DNA of 64,000 bases, from contig JARKQJ010000217.1 of NCBI GenBank assembly GCA_029973955.1, positions 1-64,000 on the forward strand, given 5' to 3'. Below the pieces are notes generated by a model. It saw only the letters and a list, made by a program, of their open reading frames with translations. It was not told where the DNA came from and did not search any database. The position numbers and the translations under genes are program-made. The stretch is from Paludibaculum sp. GTDB lineage: Bacteria > Acidobacteriota > Terriglobia > Bryobacterales > Bryobacteraceae. Below, in pieces: positions 53,146-62,971 of this stretch (position 1 is its first letter; each line of letters opens with the position of its first letter).

Positions 53146-53748
53146 ATGGTCGATACCATCCTCGCCTTCGTCTCCACCCACGGCTACGTCGCTATCTTCT
53201 CTCTCCTCGTCCTGGGCATCGTCGGCCTGCCCATCCCCGACGAAACCATGCTCGTCTTCTGTGGAGCCCTCATCGCCCGCGGCCACCTCAAGCTGATTCC
53301 CACCCTCGCCGTCTCCTTCCTCGGCAGCATCTGCGGTATCACGCTCAGCTACATCATCGGCCGCACCCTCGGCCTCGGCTTCGTCCACAAATGGGGCCGC
53401 TACGTCGGCGTCAACGACCAGCGCCTTGAGGTCGTCCACTCCTGGTTCAACCGCATTGGGCACTGGGCCCTCTTCCTCGGCTACTACATCGCCGGCGTGC
53501 GCCACTTCACCGCCATCGTCGCCGGCACTTCTTCACTCGAATACCGCTCCTTCGCCGCCTACGCCTATTCCGGCGGAGCCGTCTGGGTCTGCACATTCCT
53601 CGGCCTCGGCTTCTACTTCGGCGAACACTGGCGGGAGATCTTCGAACTGGTCCACCGCCACCTCACCATCCTCTCCTTCGTCCTCCTCGCCCTCGCTGCG
53701 GCATACGCCCTCTACCGGTGGCGTATCCTGCGCCGCCAAAGCTCCTGA
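53146..53748 (+). CDS. DedA-family membrane protein
   Basis: A 200-residue protein with several membrane helices. Family features are GLPIPDETMLVFCGALIARG, the re-entrant-type GSICGITLSYIIGR, and RHFTAIVAGTSSLEYRSF with the conserved Arg. DedA proteins act in lipid-carrier recycling and envelope homeostasis. The unit is single and ends at a bidirectional terminator. Confidence 0.93.
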   Translation: MVDTILAFVSTHGYVAIFSLLVLGIVGLPIPDETMLVFCGALIARGHLKLIPTLAVSFLGSICGITLSYIIGRTLGLGFVHKWGRYVGVNDQRLEVVHSWFNRIGHWALFLGYYIAGVRHFTAIVAGTSSLEYRSFAAYAYSGGAVWVCTFLGLGFYFGEHWREIFELVHRHLTILSFVLLALAAAYALYRWRILRRQSS

Positions 53749-53788
53749 CCCAGCCCCCCTACCTGCTTATTCCGCCCCCAAAAACACC

Positions 53789-53818
53789 AATGGCGCCGGA
53801 CCAAAGCCCGGCGCCATT
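53789..53818. terminator. Bidirectional terminator between dedA-like and PEP-CTERM genes
   Basis: A perfect 11-bp stem AATGGCGCCGG/CCGGCGCCATT with an 8-nt loop lies between convergent genes. The minus strand is followed by GGTGTTTTTGG and the plus strand by CCTTTC. Confidence 0.85.
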
Positions 53819-53837
53819 CCTTTCAAACTCCTGAATG

Positions 53838-54407
53838 CTACTTCCGCCGCCGCAGCAGCAGAACGCCGCCCAGACCCAGCCCCATCAGGCCAATCGTGCC
53901 GGGTTCCGGAACTTCTCCCCCAGGGCCCATCTGAGCTTCAAACGTCGCATCACTCGACGAACTGAATCGCAGGGTACCCAGCGTCGATCCGTAGCTGAGA
54001 TCGCTGCGGTAGTAAACCGTGCCGGCAATCGGCCCAATCGCACTCTGCAGATTGTAGCCGGCAAACGCCGCGTTCGCGGTCGAGAAAATCGTGCCAACTC
54101 CGTTCCCAAAGCCCGCATAACCAGGGCTGAGCAACCCATTGTTGTAAACCGTGAGACCGAGGTCAGTCAGTGTCCCCGAACCAATGCCGGCGATGTTGAT
54201 CGAGGCCCCTGTGGCATCGTGACGCCAGATGCCGTCGTTATAGACGTTCGTCGTGTCGCCCAGGAATGTAATTGTCACCAGCGCATCCGTGAACGAACTT
54301 TCCCCGGCCTGCCCGGAGGCCACGGCTGTCTGAATGTATGTGATCGGCGCTGCCGATGCGATCATCGACAAACCGCACACTATTAGCATCAATCCCAGCT
54401 TCTTCAT
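53838..54407 (-). CDS. PEP-CTERM sorting-domain protein
   Basis: A 189-residue protein starting MKKLGLMLIVCGLSMIASA with GGAGGAG before the ATG. The mature part is small and beta-rich, with many Gly, Asn and Thr (TFLGDTTNVYNDGIW, GYAGFGNGVGTIFS). It ends VPEPGTIGLMGLGLGGVLL plus RRRK, a canonical PEP-CTERM signal. The longer frame to 54500 adds non-signal sequence and is not used. Confidence 0.9.
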   Translation of the reverse strand: MKKLGLMLIVCGLSMIASAAPITYIQTAVASGQAGESSFTDALVTITFLGDTTNVYNDGIWRHDATGASINIAGIGSGTLTDLGLTVYNNGLLSPGYAGFGNGVGTIFSTANAAFAGYNLQSAIGPIAGTVYYRSDLSYGSTLGTLRFSSSSDATFEAQMGPGGEVPEPGTIGLMGLGLGGVLLLRRRK

Positions 54408-54541
54408 CTTCTCCTCCAACTCAGAGTCGTGATTTGCGCATCTCTTCAATCCTTTACGAGATACGCATGTATCACATAACGATAACACTTGTATGCGCAA
54501 CCATCAACGCGGCGTCCAGTCCCGTCTGCTCACGGCTGTTA

Positions 54542-55615
54542 CTACCGCCCCACCCCCAGCCGCACCACCTTCCCGGTCTTGATCGACTCTTTCGCCGCGT
54601 CGATAATCTCATTCACCGCCACCGTGTAATCCAGCGACACCAACCCCTCCACCGGCTTCCCGTTCTTCACGCACCACGCCATGTATGCCACCGGCCCCGA
54701 CCGCTCCGCCGGCAACGGCGCCACCTCCAACGCCACCGCCGCCTCCCTGCCCTTCCTCGCTTCCACTTTCGAACCATCCATGCGGATCGCCCCCTCGTAG
54801 CTCACAATCTCAAAGCCGCCGCTGTTCGGCGGCAGATCCCAGCTCTGCTCCAGAATCGACACCGCGTTCTTGTACCCCAGCACCATCGTCACCCCATCCT
54901 CCACCTTCGGAAAATCGACCGGCCGCAGGTGCAGCGCATACGCGTAAACCGTCTCCGGCCGCCCCAGGTAGTACAGCGAATACAGCGCGTTGTAGCACCC
55001 GAAATCCATCAGCGCTCCGGCTCCGTTCTTCTCCGGATCGATCAGCCATTCGTGGAACATCTTGTTCCGCCCGCTCTTCGGAAACACACCGCCATGCCCC
55101 GTCGTCACCCGCAGCCGCCACGGCTTGCCGATCTCCCCCGAATCGATCTTCGCCTTCACCGCGTAATACGCCGGGCTGAACGCCGGACTGAAATTCGTCA
55201 ACACCTGAATCCCATACTTCCGCGCCAGATCCCGGATCTTGTACGCATCCGCCGCGCTCGCCGCCAGCGGCTTTTCATAAATCACGTGGACCTTCCGCGG
55301 CCCGCACAACTCCACCGCTTCCAGGTGCCGGTTGTTTTCCAGGAACGCCCACACCATCGTCGGCTTCACTTCGTCCAGCATCTTCTTTGCGTCGCTGTAG
55401 TACTTCACCTCCGGTGGCGTCACCTTTTTCGCCTCCGCCACCAGTTCAGCATCCGTCTCGGCGATTGCCACCAGCTTCGCCGCCGGGTTCTTCACCATCG
55501 CCTCCAAATGCCCCCATGTGTGCGAGTGCCGCAATCCGATCAAGGCGATCGTCGGCTCCTGCGCCGCGAGCGTCAAACCAAAACCAAGTGAAACCAACAG
55601 GCTGAGAGTTCGCAT
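54542..55615 (-). CDS. Gfo/Idh/MocA-family oxidoreductase, secreted
   Basis: A 357-residue protein with signal peptide MRTLSLLVSLGFGLTLAAQ. The NAD-binding fold starts TIALIGLRHSHTWGHL, where the usual GxGxxG is altered to GLRHSH, and EKPLAAS holds the conserved Lys. TTGHGGVFPKSGRNKMFHEWLIDPEKNGAGALMDFG is the catalytic-face segment. It probably acts on a sugar derivative. It is divergent from the next Gfo/Idh/MocA gene. Confidence 0.88.
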   Translation of the reverse strand: MRTLSLLVSLGFGLTLAAQEPTIALIGLRHSHTWGHLEAMVKNPAAKLVAIAETDAELVAEAKKVTPPEVKYYSDAKKMLDEVKPTMVWAFLENNRHLEAVELCGPRKVHVIYEKPLAASAADAYKIRDLARKYGIQVLTNFSPAFSPAYYAVKAKIDSGEIGKPWRLRVTTGHGGVFPKSGRNKMFHEWLIDPEKNGAGALMDFGCYNALYSLYYLGRPETVYAYALHLRPVDFPKVEDGVTMVLGYKNAVSILEQSWDLPPNSGGFEIVSYEGAIRMDGSKVEARKGREAAVALEVAPLPAERSGPVAYMAWCVKNGKPVEGLVSLDYTVAVNEIIDAAKESIKTGKVVRLGVGR

Positions 55616-55716
55616 AGGAATCGGCACGATCCTATCAGGCCCCAATCTCGTTTGCCATCCCCCGCCGCTGTGATACCATGCCCCCCAAGCCGGACACGCC
55701 GGCCCCGGAAGTCATC

Positions 55717-57117
55717 ATGATCTTGAACCCCGCCCGTTCCACCCGCCGCCAAGCCCTGCAATCCGCATCCGCGTTTCTGCTCCTCCCCGCCGGCCTCGCC
55801 CGCGGCTATCAGGCCAACGCCAGACTCAACCTCGGCATCATCGGCGTCTCCGGCATCGGCAATGTCAATGCCCGCACCTTCAAGGCCCTCGGCCAGAACA
55901 TCGCCGCCCTCTGCGACGTCGATACCCGCATCCTCGACAAACGCGGCGCCGACTACCCCCAGGCCAAGAAGTACACCGACTTCCGCAAGATGATCGAGAA
56001 GGAAAAGCTCGACGGTGTCATCGTCGCCACTCCCGACCACACCCACGCCTACATCTCCATCTGGGCCATGAAGCACGGCCTGCACGTCTACTGTCAGAAA
56101 CCCCTCACCCAAACCGTCGCCGAAGCCCGCCTCGTCGCCCGCGTCGCCGCTGAAACCAAGGTCGTCACGCAGATGGGCACGCAAACCAGCGCCGAGCCCG
56201 GCGTCCTCCGCACCGTCGAACTCGTCCAATCCGGCGCCCTCGGCGAGATCACCGAAGTCCACATGGCCACTGATCGCCCCATCTGGCCCCAGGGCTTCCT
56301 CCGCCCCGCCGGTGAAGATTCCCTTCCGCCCGAACTCGATTGGGACCTCTGGCTCGGCCCCGCCGCCAAACGCCCCTTCCTCAACAAATGGCCCGAAGGC
56401 CACCCCGTCTACGATCCCGCCCGCAAGAACCAGTTCCGCTCCGGCCCCACTATCTACCACCCCCTCACCTGGCGCGGCTGGACCGAATTCGGCTCCGGCG
56501 CCCTCGGCGACATCGCCCCCCACTCCATGAACGTCATCTTCCTCGCCCTCGACCTCGGCGCCCCCTCCGCCGTCGAGATCATCGAAACCTCCGGCATGAA
56601 GCCCGAGATGTACCCCGACTGGACCCACCTCCGCTTCGACTACCCCCGGCGCGGCACACATCCGCCCCTCTCCATCCACTGGTACGACGGCCAGATGCCG
56701 CTCCCGCAGAACCTCCAGGAACCCCCTCAGCCGCCCGACCCCTCCGGCCAGCCCCGACGCCGCGGCGATGGCGGCATGGTGTGGATCGGCACCAAGGGCA
56801 GTTTCCCCGCCGGACGCGGACCCTTCGCCAATTCCGGCGCCGCCGAACTCCCGCCTCCGCCTCAGCGCGACTGGGGCCGCGAAGAAGTCCACAAGGATTG
56901 GATCACCGCCATCCAGAACAGCCGCCAGGCCCCCTGCCACTTCGGCTACGCCGGCCCCTTCACTGAGGCCTACCAACTCGGCAACGTTGCCCTCCGCGTC
57001 GGCCACCGCATCGAGTGGGACGCCCTCGCCTTCCGTGTCACCAACTGCCGCGAAGCCAACCAATACCTCACCCGCGAATACCGCAAGGGCTGGGACGTCA
57101 AATCCATCGCCAGTTAG
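55717..57117 (+). CDS. Gfo/Idh/MocA-family oxidoreductase, Tat-like signal
   Basis: A 466-residue protein from ATG 55717 (MILNPARSTRRQALQSASAF), preceded by GGAAG. The STRRQALQSA stretch is a Tat-like signal. The NAD motif reads LGIIGVSGIGNVNA and QKPLTQ holds the conserved Lys. The C-terminal half contains GALGDIAPHSMNVIFLALDLG, where the catalytic His is usually found. ATG at 55678 is the alternative start. It may be the partner of the divergent secreted oxidoreductase. Confidence 0.88.
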   Translation: MILNPARSTRRQALQSASAFLLLPAGLARGYQANARLNLGIIGVSGIGNVNARTFKALGQNIAALCDVDTRILDKRGADYPQAKKYTDFRKMIEKEKLDGVIVATPDHTHAYISIWAMKHGLHVYCQKPLTQTVAEARLVARVAAETKVVTQMGTQTSAEPGVLRTVELVQSGALGEITEVHMATDRPIWPQGFLRPAGEDSLPPELDWDLWLGPAAKRPFLNKWPEGHPVYDPARKNQFRSGPTIYHPLTWRGWTEFGSGALGDIAPHSMNVIFLALDLGAPSAVEIIETSGMKPEMYPDWTHLRFDYPRRGTHPPLSIHWYDGQMPLPQNLQEPPQPPDPSGQPRRRGDGGMVWIGTKGSFPAGRGPFANSGAAELPPPPQRDWGREEVHKDWITAIQNSRQAPCHFGYAGPFTEAYQLGNVALRVGHRIEWDALAFRVTNCREANQYLTREYRKGWDVKSIAS

Positions 57118-57207
57118 CGCAATACCGGAGGGAGCCGTGCCCACTCGGCCACCGATGAGCGCGGATGCTCACTTGTAACCGGGAACACGGCGTCCTGCCT
57201 CTTTCGC

Positions 57208-60200
57208 CTACCGCGTTCGCACCTCTGCCTTGGAGGCTCCCACCGAGTTGCTCAGAACGACGCTCACGGAGCCGATAGCATCCTGCGCGCCCTGAATCTG
57301 GACCGGCAGCCTGAGCCCGGTGAACGTGCTGCCGCCGGTCCGCGATGCCGCGCTGGCGTAGTAGTTCCGGAATAGATCAGACAGGGAGACCGTCACCGTC
57401 GAGGGCTCGTCGATGGACTTGCCCGGCTTGGCGGCGAAGGTCACCGCGGCAGTGGTCATGTCGCGCGGCGAAGAGTATCCCGAAATGACGATGTCGAATC
57501 CACTCGCGGTGGCGTTCTCCAGCGTCATGTTCGTGATCACCGGCGCTAATCGCGGCACGGTCAGATCGACCGAGGGATACGGCGGCTGCAGCAGGGCCGT
57601 GGTTCCTGACTTGTACGAAGCAATCTCCACGTGAATCTGGCCGGCAATCGTGTCCGGCTGCACGGGCACGAGCACGGAGACCGCCCCGGCCGGCAGCGTG
57701 ACCTTCAGCCGCCGCCCGTTGTCCGTCGCGTTCGGATCCAGGAACTGCACGCGGGGGTTGTCGGTGACCCCGGTGGCGCTCGCCGTGAACGTAAGCACCA
57801 GTTCGGCGTCGATCGGCGCCGGACTGGGCGAGCCCAGCCTCAACTCCACGCGGACCTGTTGCAGCGGGTCTGTAATCGTAGACGGGTTGAATGCGACCTG
57901 CGGCACGGGCACCGCCGCGGCCGTCAACCCGCACGTCAACGTCGCCTCTGGACTCTCGCACGCGTCACGCAGTGAAACGGTGTAGTTACTGCTGCCAGTG
58001 GCCGGCAGGCCGCCAACGCGGGCGCTGGACGCTCCGGTCTCCTGCAAAGCCAGCCAGGCCGGACCCGACAGGCTCCAGGTGTATGGCGCTTTGCCGCCCG
58101 CCGCCGAAACATCCAGACCATAAGGAACACCCGCCAGCACCGGAGAGGCTGGGCAGCCGGACGCCGTGCGCAGCTCCAGTGGCGGACACGTGGGCTTGAT
58201 CACCGGAACGTCACAGGAGGCCGAGGCGATCTTCCCTTCGCTATCCGCAACACCAACACCCACCGGATAAGTTCCCGACAGCGGTGCTGTCCCCGTAGCC
58301 GTGGCCACGGATCCTGCCGACGAAAGCGTCAGCCAGGGTTGCACCGGCGGCTGGAACTGGAACCGGTAAGGCGGAGTGCCGCCCGCGGCAGTGTAGCTCA
58401 AGCTCACCCCCGTGCCGGACACTACCGGCTGGAGAGGACAGGCCGCCGTGAGTGTCAGCGGCGGCGGAAGCGGCGCTTCCACTGCGAGCGCACAGTCGAT
58501 CTGGCCCGTGGCCGGACCGCTGGTCACCCGCATGCTGAAGCGCGAAGTGCCGGCGGGCCCCTGCGGAGTTCCGGCGATGGTATTCCCCGACAACCCCAGC
58601 CCCGCGGGCAGCGCACCGCCCGTGATCGACCATGCATAAGGCGCCGAGCCGCCCGTCGCCGACATCATGAAGCTGTACGGCGTGCCGATCACAGCCGGCG
58701 TGGCCGGGCATCCCGAAGTGACCGTCAATGTGGGGGACACCACCTCGACGGAGCAGTTGGAGAAGAGGTAGCCCTGCCCCAACACGTCACGAACCTGCAC
58801 TGAAATTGGGAAACTCCCGGTGGCCGGCGGCGTGCCGCGCACATACAACTGGTAGGTCCCATTGACGGCGCTGCCCGTGCTGGCGCTCAAAGTGAGCCAG
58901 GCCGGTCCGTTCAGGAAGAACTCATATTGCCCGCTGCCTCCGGCAATGGTGACAGGCAGGCTATACGGGCTTCCCGCCGCCGCTTGGGGCGCCGGACAGG
59001 CACCCGTCATGGTGAGCGTAGGATCCACGATCAGAGAGCAACGGAAGACGGCGGGAGCCGAGCCGGATCCGTCAGTCACCGTCACGCTGAAGGGGAAAGT
59101 CCCGGTGGAAGTAGGAGTACCCTGCAGCGCCATGCTGCCGGAGACTACGCCCGGTACCAGCGAGAGCCAGGACGGGCCGGAATAGCTGTAACTGTACAAC
59201 CCAGTGCCTCCGGAGGCGTCCAGAGGCAGCCGGAGCAGAACCCCCACCGGCACGCGTCCCGGACAGGAACCGGATAGCGTCAGCAGCGACCCCTGCACCA
59301 CCTGCTGCACAGGCCCTGACGTGGACGGCAGATTCCGGCCGTCTCCGGAATACCGCGCCGTAATCGGGTGCAATCCGGGCGCCAGTCCGGAGATGCCCGT
59401 CGCCGCCACACCGTTGGCGTTCACGGACGCCGAGCCGACCACCGTGGAGCCGCCGTCCAGGAACGTCACAACACCAGTCGGCACGGTGCAGCCCAGTTGC
59501 GAAGCCACCAGTGCCGTGAACGGTACCACCTGGCCGTATTGCGAGGGATTCAACGAACTGCTGAGCGAGATGGCGGTCGGCGAAACCGACAGCAGAATCT
59601 TGGCAACAGTCGCGCTGTATGGCGAGGTGAGCGAAGGCCCCGCCGGGTCGGTCTGCTCGACCATGGTCTGAATCGAGATGTCAGTCGTACACGCCAGCAA
59701 CGTCGCGGGCACCACAACAACTGCGGCGATCCCGGCCGTCGAATTCGTGATGCTGCACGGCGAAGCGACCGTGGTGGAACCAGACAGCGTGCTGAAGCGC
59801 ACCGTGTTGTTCGCCTGGCTGATCCCCGCGGCGCTGATAGCGATCGCCTGCCCCGGCGCGATCTGTGTCAGCGGCGTCGGGTTCAGCGTGCCGCTGCACA
59901 GATTGTTCGGATTGGGAGGCGAGGAAAAGCCATATACATTCAGGATGGCCGGAGTGCCGGCCGTGGCTGTGACGTTGACTTGTGAAGAGGCGATGCCGTT
60001 CTCGTTGCCGAGGCTGAACTCGACAATGCCGCTGCCGAGAAGATACGCGGTTGGAAGCTTCACGTAAACGACGTTCGCGGTCGAGGCACCCGGAATGAGC
60101 GTGCCCACGATGGAGCTTTCCGAATAGGCGAAGAACGTCACCACCGGATCGCTGCCTCCCGGAATCATCAGGTTGTTGCCGAAGATCGCAATGATCTGTT

Positions 60201-60975
60201 CCGAGGACACCGAGGCGGGCTGAACCCGGGTGATGACAGGCGGCGGCGGCGCCGCGGTCAGGTTCAATGAGATCGCATTGCTGTTTGGCGTGTACCCGGC
60301 AAGAGTGTAAGCGGAAACTCTCACCTGGAGCGTTCCGGAGGAACCGGCATTCGCAGGCACCTGAACCCCATACGCGATTCCCAGGTTCGGGTCGGTGAAC
60401 ACGCAGTACGAGTCGCTTGTGAACGTGCCCGCGGGACTCGTGAAGGTGAAGGTGCCCCCGTAGACGTCCACGCCATCCGCCGCCATCACCACCCACTGTC
60501 CGGGGAAGGCCTGAGTCAGAGGTGTCGAGCCCGCATGTCCTGAGCAGGAAGAGCCGGTCAATATGTAAGCCGCGCGCAGAACCGGTGGCACCAGCGCTGC
60601 CGACGAAGTAAACGGGAATGCATTCGAGAGAAGATTGCCCTTCACTACCGTGACTGAACTGAAAGCGATGTAGCCCTCAATGGCCGGGTTGACGGGAACC
60701 CTTGCGATCAGGGTCGTCGGCGAGGAGGCCTCGGCGATCACGGTGCCTGCGTAGCTGCCGGCGCCCACCGTGTTGAACCGCACGACGACGCTGCCGGGCG
60801 CATCCGAAGACAACAGGAGATTGGATCCACGCAAAGTGACCGTTTGCAGATTCCCCGACACAGAGGGCGTGACGGAAGTAATCACCGGTGTTTGCGCCAT
60901 CAATGGCAAAGCGGCCAGCACCGCCAGAGCGAAGTGCCGGACCAGGCTCGCACGGTTCCAGGAAGCGCTCATCAT
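57208..60975 (-). CDS. Large secreted protein with IPT/TIG and Ig-like repeats
   Basis: A 1255-residue protein. The signal peptide (RHFALAVLAALPLMAQ) is followed by IPT/TIG-like domains (VITSVTPSVSGNLQTVTLRGSN; VITRVQPASVSSEQIIAIFGNN), an Ig-like Big_3-type domain (VVPFTALVASQ) and five repeats of about 90 residues at about 565-1020, each starting CP and carrying a GGxxPYxWSL-like core with a terminal Cys. A C-terminal beta domain follows. The repeats fit putative Ig (He_PIG) domains with two Cys each. It starts in an ATGA overlap with the upstream gene. A cell-surface or adhesion role is inferred. Confidence 0.85.
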   Translation of the reverse strand: MMSASWNRASLVRHFALAVLAALPLMAQTPVITSVTPSVSGNLQTVTLRGSNLLLSSDAPGSVVVRFNTVGAGSYAGTVIAEASSPTTLIARVPVNPAIEGYIAFSSVTVVKGNLLSNAFPFTSSAALVPPVLRAAYILTGSSCSGHAGSTPLTQAFPGQWVVMAADGVDVYGGTFTFTSPAGTFTSDSYCVFTDPNLGIAYGVQVPANAGSSGTLQVRVSAYTLAGYTPNSNAISLNLTAAPPPPVITRVQPASVSSEQIIAIFGNNLMIPGGSDPVVTFFAYSESSIVGTLIPGASTANVVYVKLPTAYLLGSGIVEFSLGNENGIASSQVNVTATAGTPAILNVYGFSSPPNPNNLCSGTLNPTPLTQIAPGQAIAISAAGISQANNTVRFSTLSGSTTVASPCSITNSTAGIAAVVVVPATLLACTTDISIQTMVEQTDPAGPSLTSPYSATVAKILLSVSPTAISLSSSLNPSQYGQVVPFTALVASQLGCTVPTGVVTFLDGGSTVVGSASVNANGVAATGISGLAPGLHPITARYSGDGRNLPSTSGPVQQVVQGSLLTLSGSCPGRVPVGVLLRLPLDASGGTGLYSYSYSGPSWLSLVPGVVSGSMALQGTPTSTGTFPFSVTVTDGSGSAPAVFRCSLIVDPTLTMTGACPAPQAAAGSPYSLPVTIAGGSGQYEFFLNGPAWLTLSASTGSAVNGTYQLYVRGTPPATGSFPISVQVRDVLGQGYLFSNCSVEVVSPTLTVTSGCPATPAVIGTPYSFMMSATGGSAPYAWSITGGALPAGLGLSGNTIAGTPQGPAGTSRFSMRVTSGPATGQIDCALAVEAPLPPPLTLTAACPLQPVVSGTGVSLSYTAAGGTPPYRFQFQPPVQPWLTLSSAGSVATATGTAPLSGTYPVGVGVADSEGKIASASCDVPVIKPTCPPLELRTASGCPASPVLAGVPYGLDVSAAGGKAPYTWSLSGPAWLALQETGASSARVGGLPATGSSNYTVSLRDACESPEATLTCGLTAAAVPVPQVAFNPSTITDPLQQVRVELRLGSPSPAPIDAELVLTFTASATGVTDNPRVQFLDPNATDNGRRLKVTLPAGAVSVLVPVQPDTIAGQIHVEIASYKSGTTALLQPPYPSVDLTVPRLAPVITNMTLENATASGFDIVISGYSSPRDMTTAAVTFAAKPGKSIDEPSTVTVSLSDLFRNYYASAASRTGGSTFTGLRLPVQIQGAQDAIGSVSVVLSNSVGASKAEVRTR

Positions 60976-62054
60976 TGCCGCACCTCCTGCGCCAGCGCAC
61001 TTTCAGAAGGTAATGGCGGAACGTAACGGGCCACGGGCTCGCCCCCTCCAAAGTCCACCAGCCACACTCGCGGAGCTCCGGAGGCGGTGCCCAGCACGAG
61101 GAGCCCTCCCGGCAGCGAGCCGGATTCGATCGCGGCCGGCGGAACCGCAAACCGCGTCACCGCGCCGCTGTCGAAATTGACAGTCTCCGCCTGGCCCGTG
61201 GAGCCGTGAATCAGGTAGATCGCGCGGCCATCCCGCGAGATCCGGGCGTCGCTCATCGGCCCAACCTCATCCGGATCCAGACCCGCAAATACCTTCGCCT
61301 GCTGCTCGCTTCCGCCGCCGGCAGCCAGAATCGCTTCGTTTCGGACAGAGTCCACAATCAGCCACCGCGCAGCCTGGCCGTCATACCGGATCACTGCCGG
61401 ATTTCCCGCCTGCAGCAACTGCACCGGCGCCTGGCCTCGCACGAAAAGCTGCACCAACCCAACGGTTCCGTCGGACGTGCCTGCGGCCACCGTTTCGCCA
61501 TCGTCGCTCACGGCCAGCGCACTCACCGTGGCGCTGGAAGCATCCAACTCAAATTCATAGGAGACGGCCGGCGCGGGCCCCGCAAAGCTGAGCACGCGGA
61601 TCTTCTTCGCTCCGCTCGATGCCACCACCGCACTCTGACCCGATGGGCTGAATGCCGCCAGATCCGCCACGATGGAGCCAGCCACTTCCGCCGGAGTTCC
61701 GACGCTCCCAGGCCCCAGCGGAGCCCAGTTCAACGCACTGCCTGAGCCGCCGCCAATGAGCAGGAACCTCTGATCCGGAGAGACCAGGAGAAACCCGCCC
61801 TCAGGCGCGGAGAAGACTGACTCGCCCAACGCCAGCGCGCCCGGCGTGCCCAGCAGCGGACGCAGGCACTGCGGTGAACCCGAAACGGCGTATCCCGCCA
61901 CAGGCACCGCCAGACTCTGGGCCTGCGCAGCCCGCACCCGCTCAACTGCGCCGTCGCCCGGCCCGGCGCCCGCCCATGCCAGCCCGCCCCACCCGGACAT
62001 CAGGCACAGCGCCGCGCAGCCCTGCGCCAAGGTTTTGATTGAAGTCTTTCGCAT
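60972..62054 (-). CDS. Secreted beta-propeller-like protein
   Basis: A 360-residue protein starting MRKTSIKTLAQGCAALCLMS with AGGAGG 8 nt upstream. After the signal peptide it has short repeats of propeller type: FLLVSPDQRFLLIGGG, AAFSPSGQSAVVASSGAKKIRVLS and ALAVSDDGETVAAGTSDGTVGLV. It is the middle gene of a three-gene operon between the small Ig-like gene and the large Ig-repeat gene. Confidence 0.8.
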   Translation of the reverse strand: MRKTSIKTLAQGCAALCLMSGWGGLAWAGAGPGDGAVERVRAAQAQSLAVPVAGYAVSGSPQCLRPLLGTPGALALGESVFSAPEGGFLLVSPDQRFLLIGGGSGSALNWAPLGPGSVGTPAEVAGSIVADLAAFSPSGQSAVVASSGAKKIRVLSFAGPAPAVSYEFELDASSATVSALAVSDDGETVAAGTSDGTVGLVQLFVRGQAPVQLLQAGNPAVIRYDGQAARWLIVDSVRNEAILAAGGGSEQQAKVFAGLDPDEVGPMSDARISRDGRAIYLIHGSTGQAETVNFDSGAVTRFAVPPAAIESGSLPGGLLVLGTASGAPRVWLVDFGGGEPVARYVPPLPSESALAQEVRQ

Positions 62055-62080
62055 AATCATTTCCTCCTGCGAGACTCGCA

Positions 62081-62689
62081 TCAAGGCAGCGAAGGCTGTC
62101 CGATGGTAACCTTTGCCGAATTGCTCGGGGTGTTGTCGCCGGAAGCTGCATTCACTCCCAGCACAATCCCCGCCGCGGCCGCCGCCACCACCACAGCCAC
62201 AAACACGCCCACACTCATCCCGGCAATCGTCGTCGGCAGGATGTTCGACATGTGGACCACGCCGGAAGCGCGCAGTCCCTGATAGGAGACGTTCACGTTC
62301 AGCTCATAACTGCCGGCGGACTGGTTCGGCTTGAGGGAGCTAACCGAGGCCCGCCCGTTCTGGTCCGTGATTGCCGTGTACAGCTTGCCCCCGTCGGCGA
62401 AACTCGCCCCCGGTCCCGAATTCGGCAGCAAAAAGACCACTGCCGCCCCAGCCACCGGCTTGCGGTTCTCGTCTTCCACCTGCACCACAACCTCGCGCGC
62501 GGTGCGCTGCTTGATGTTGTTGATCGCGCCCTCGCCCTTCACCACCACAAGGTTCAGTTTCGCCACGGGCGCCTGTTCACCCGGAGCCTGGGACGGTGCA
62601 GCCGGCAAGGCGTTTGGCGGCGCCGCAAGCAGGCCGGTGAGAACCCAGGCCAAACCACGGGCCATGCTCAGATTCCTGATATTTTTCAT
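62081..62689 (-). CDS. Secreted Ig-like (Big_1/CarboxypepD-type) protein with C-terminal membrane helix
   Basis: A 202-residue protein. The signal peptide (ARGLAWVLTGLLAAPPNA) is followed by one Ig-like domain (VVVQVEDENRKPVAGAAVVFLLPNSG; ITDQNGRASVSSLKPNQSAG). A transmembrane helix (VGVFVAVVVAAAAAGIVLGV, about 160-180) and a short tail follow. It is the first gene of the three-gene surface-protein operon. It could anchor the complex in the membrane. Confidence 0.8.
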   Translation of the reverse strand: MKNIRNLSMARGLAWVLTGLLAAPPNALPAAPSQAPGEQAPVAKLNLVVVKGEGAINNIKQRTAREVVVQVEDENRKPVAGAAVVFLLPNSGPGASFADGGKLYTAITDQNGRASVSSLKPNQSAGSYELNVNVSYQGLRASGVVHMSNILPTTIAGMSVGVFVAVVVAAAAAGIVLGVNAASGDNTPSNSAKVTIGQPSLP

Positions 62690-62971
62690 TAACTGCCTCT
62701 TCCAACCCAGATGCTAGATTCCTCACGGAACCGGAAGAGAAGAACTGGGCGGCGCCTGAATCTCCACGCGCGCAGAGCCCCATCTCCGCCGGCAAATCAG
62801 CACAAGTTCGTGAGTCGATATTAAGCCCTTTGGCCTGTGCAATGCAAAGCATCATTCTCGGATTCGTTCTAGGGATTCCTGAAACCCGGCCGGCACCACT
62901 CCGCTTTCGCGCATAACTCTGAGGCGGTGGACCGCTGGAGGTGTTATGTTGTTGGCAGAGGGAGCTGAGAG

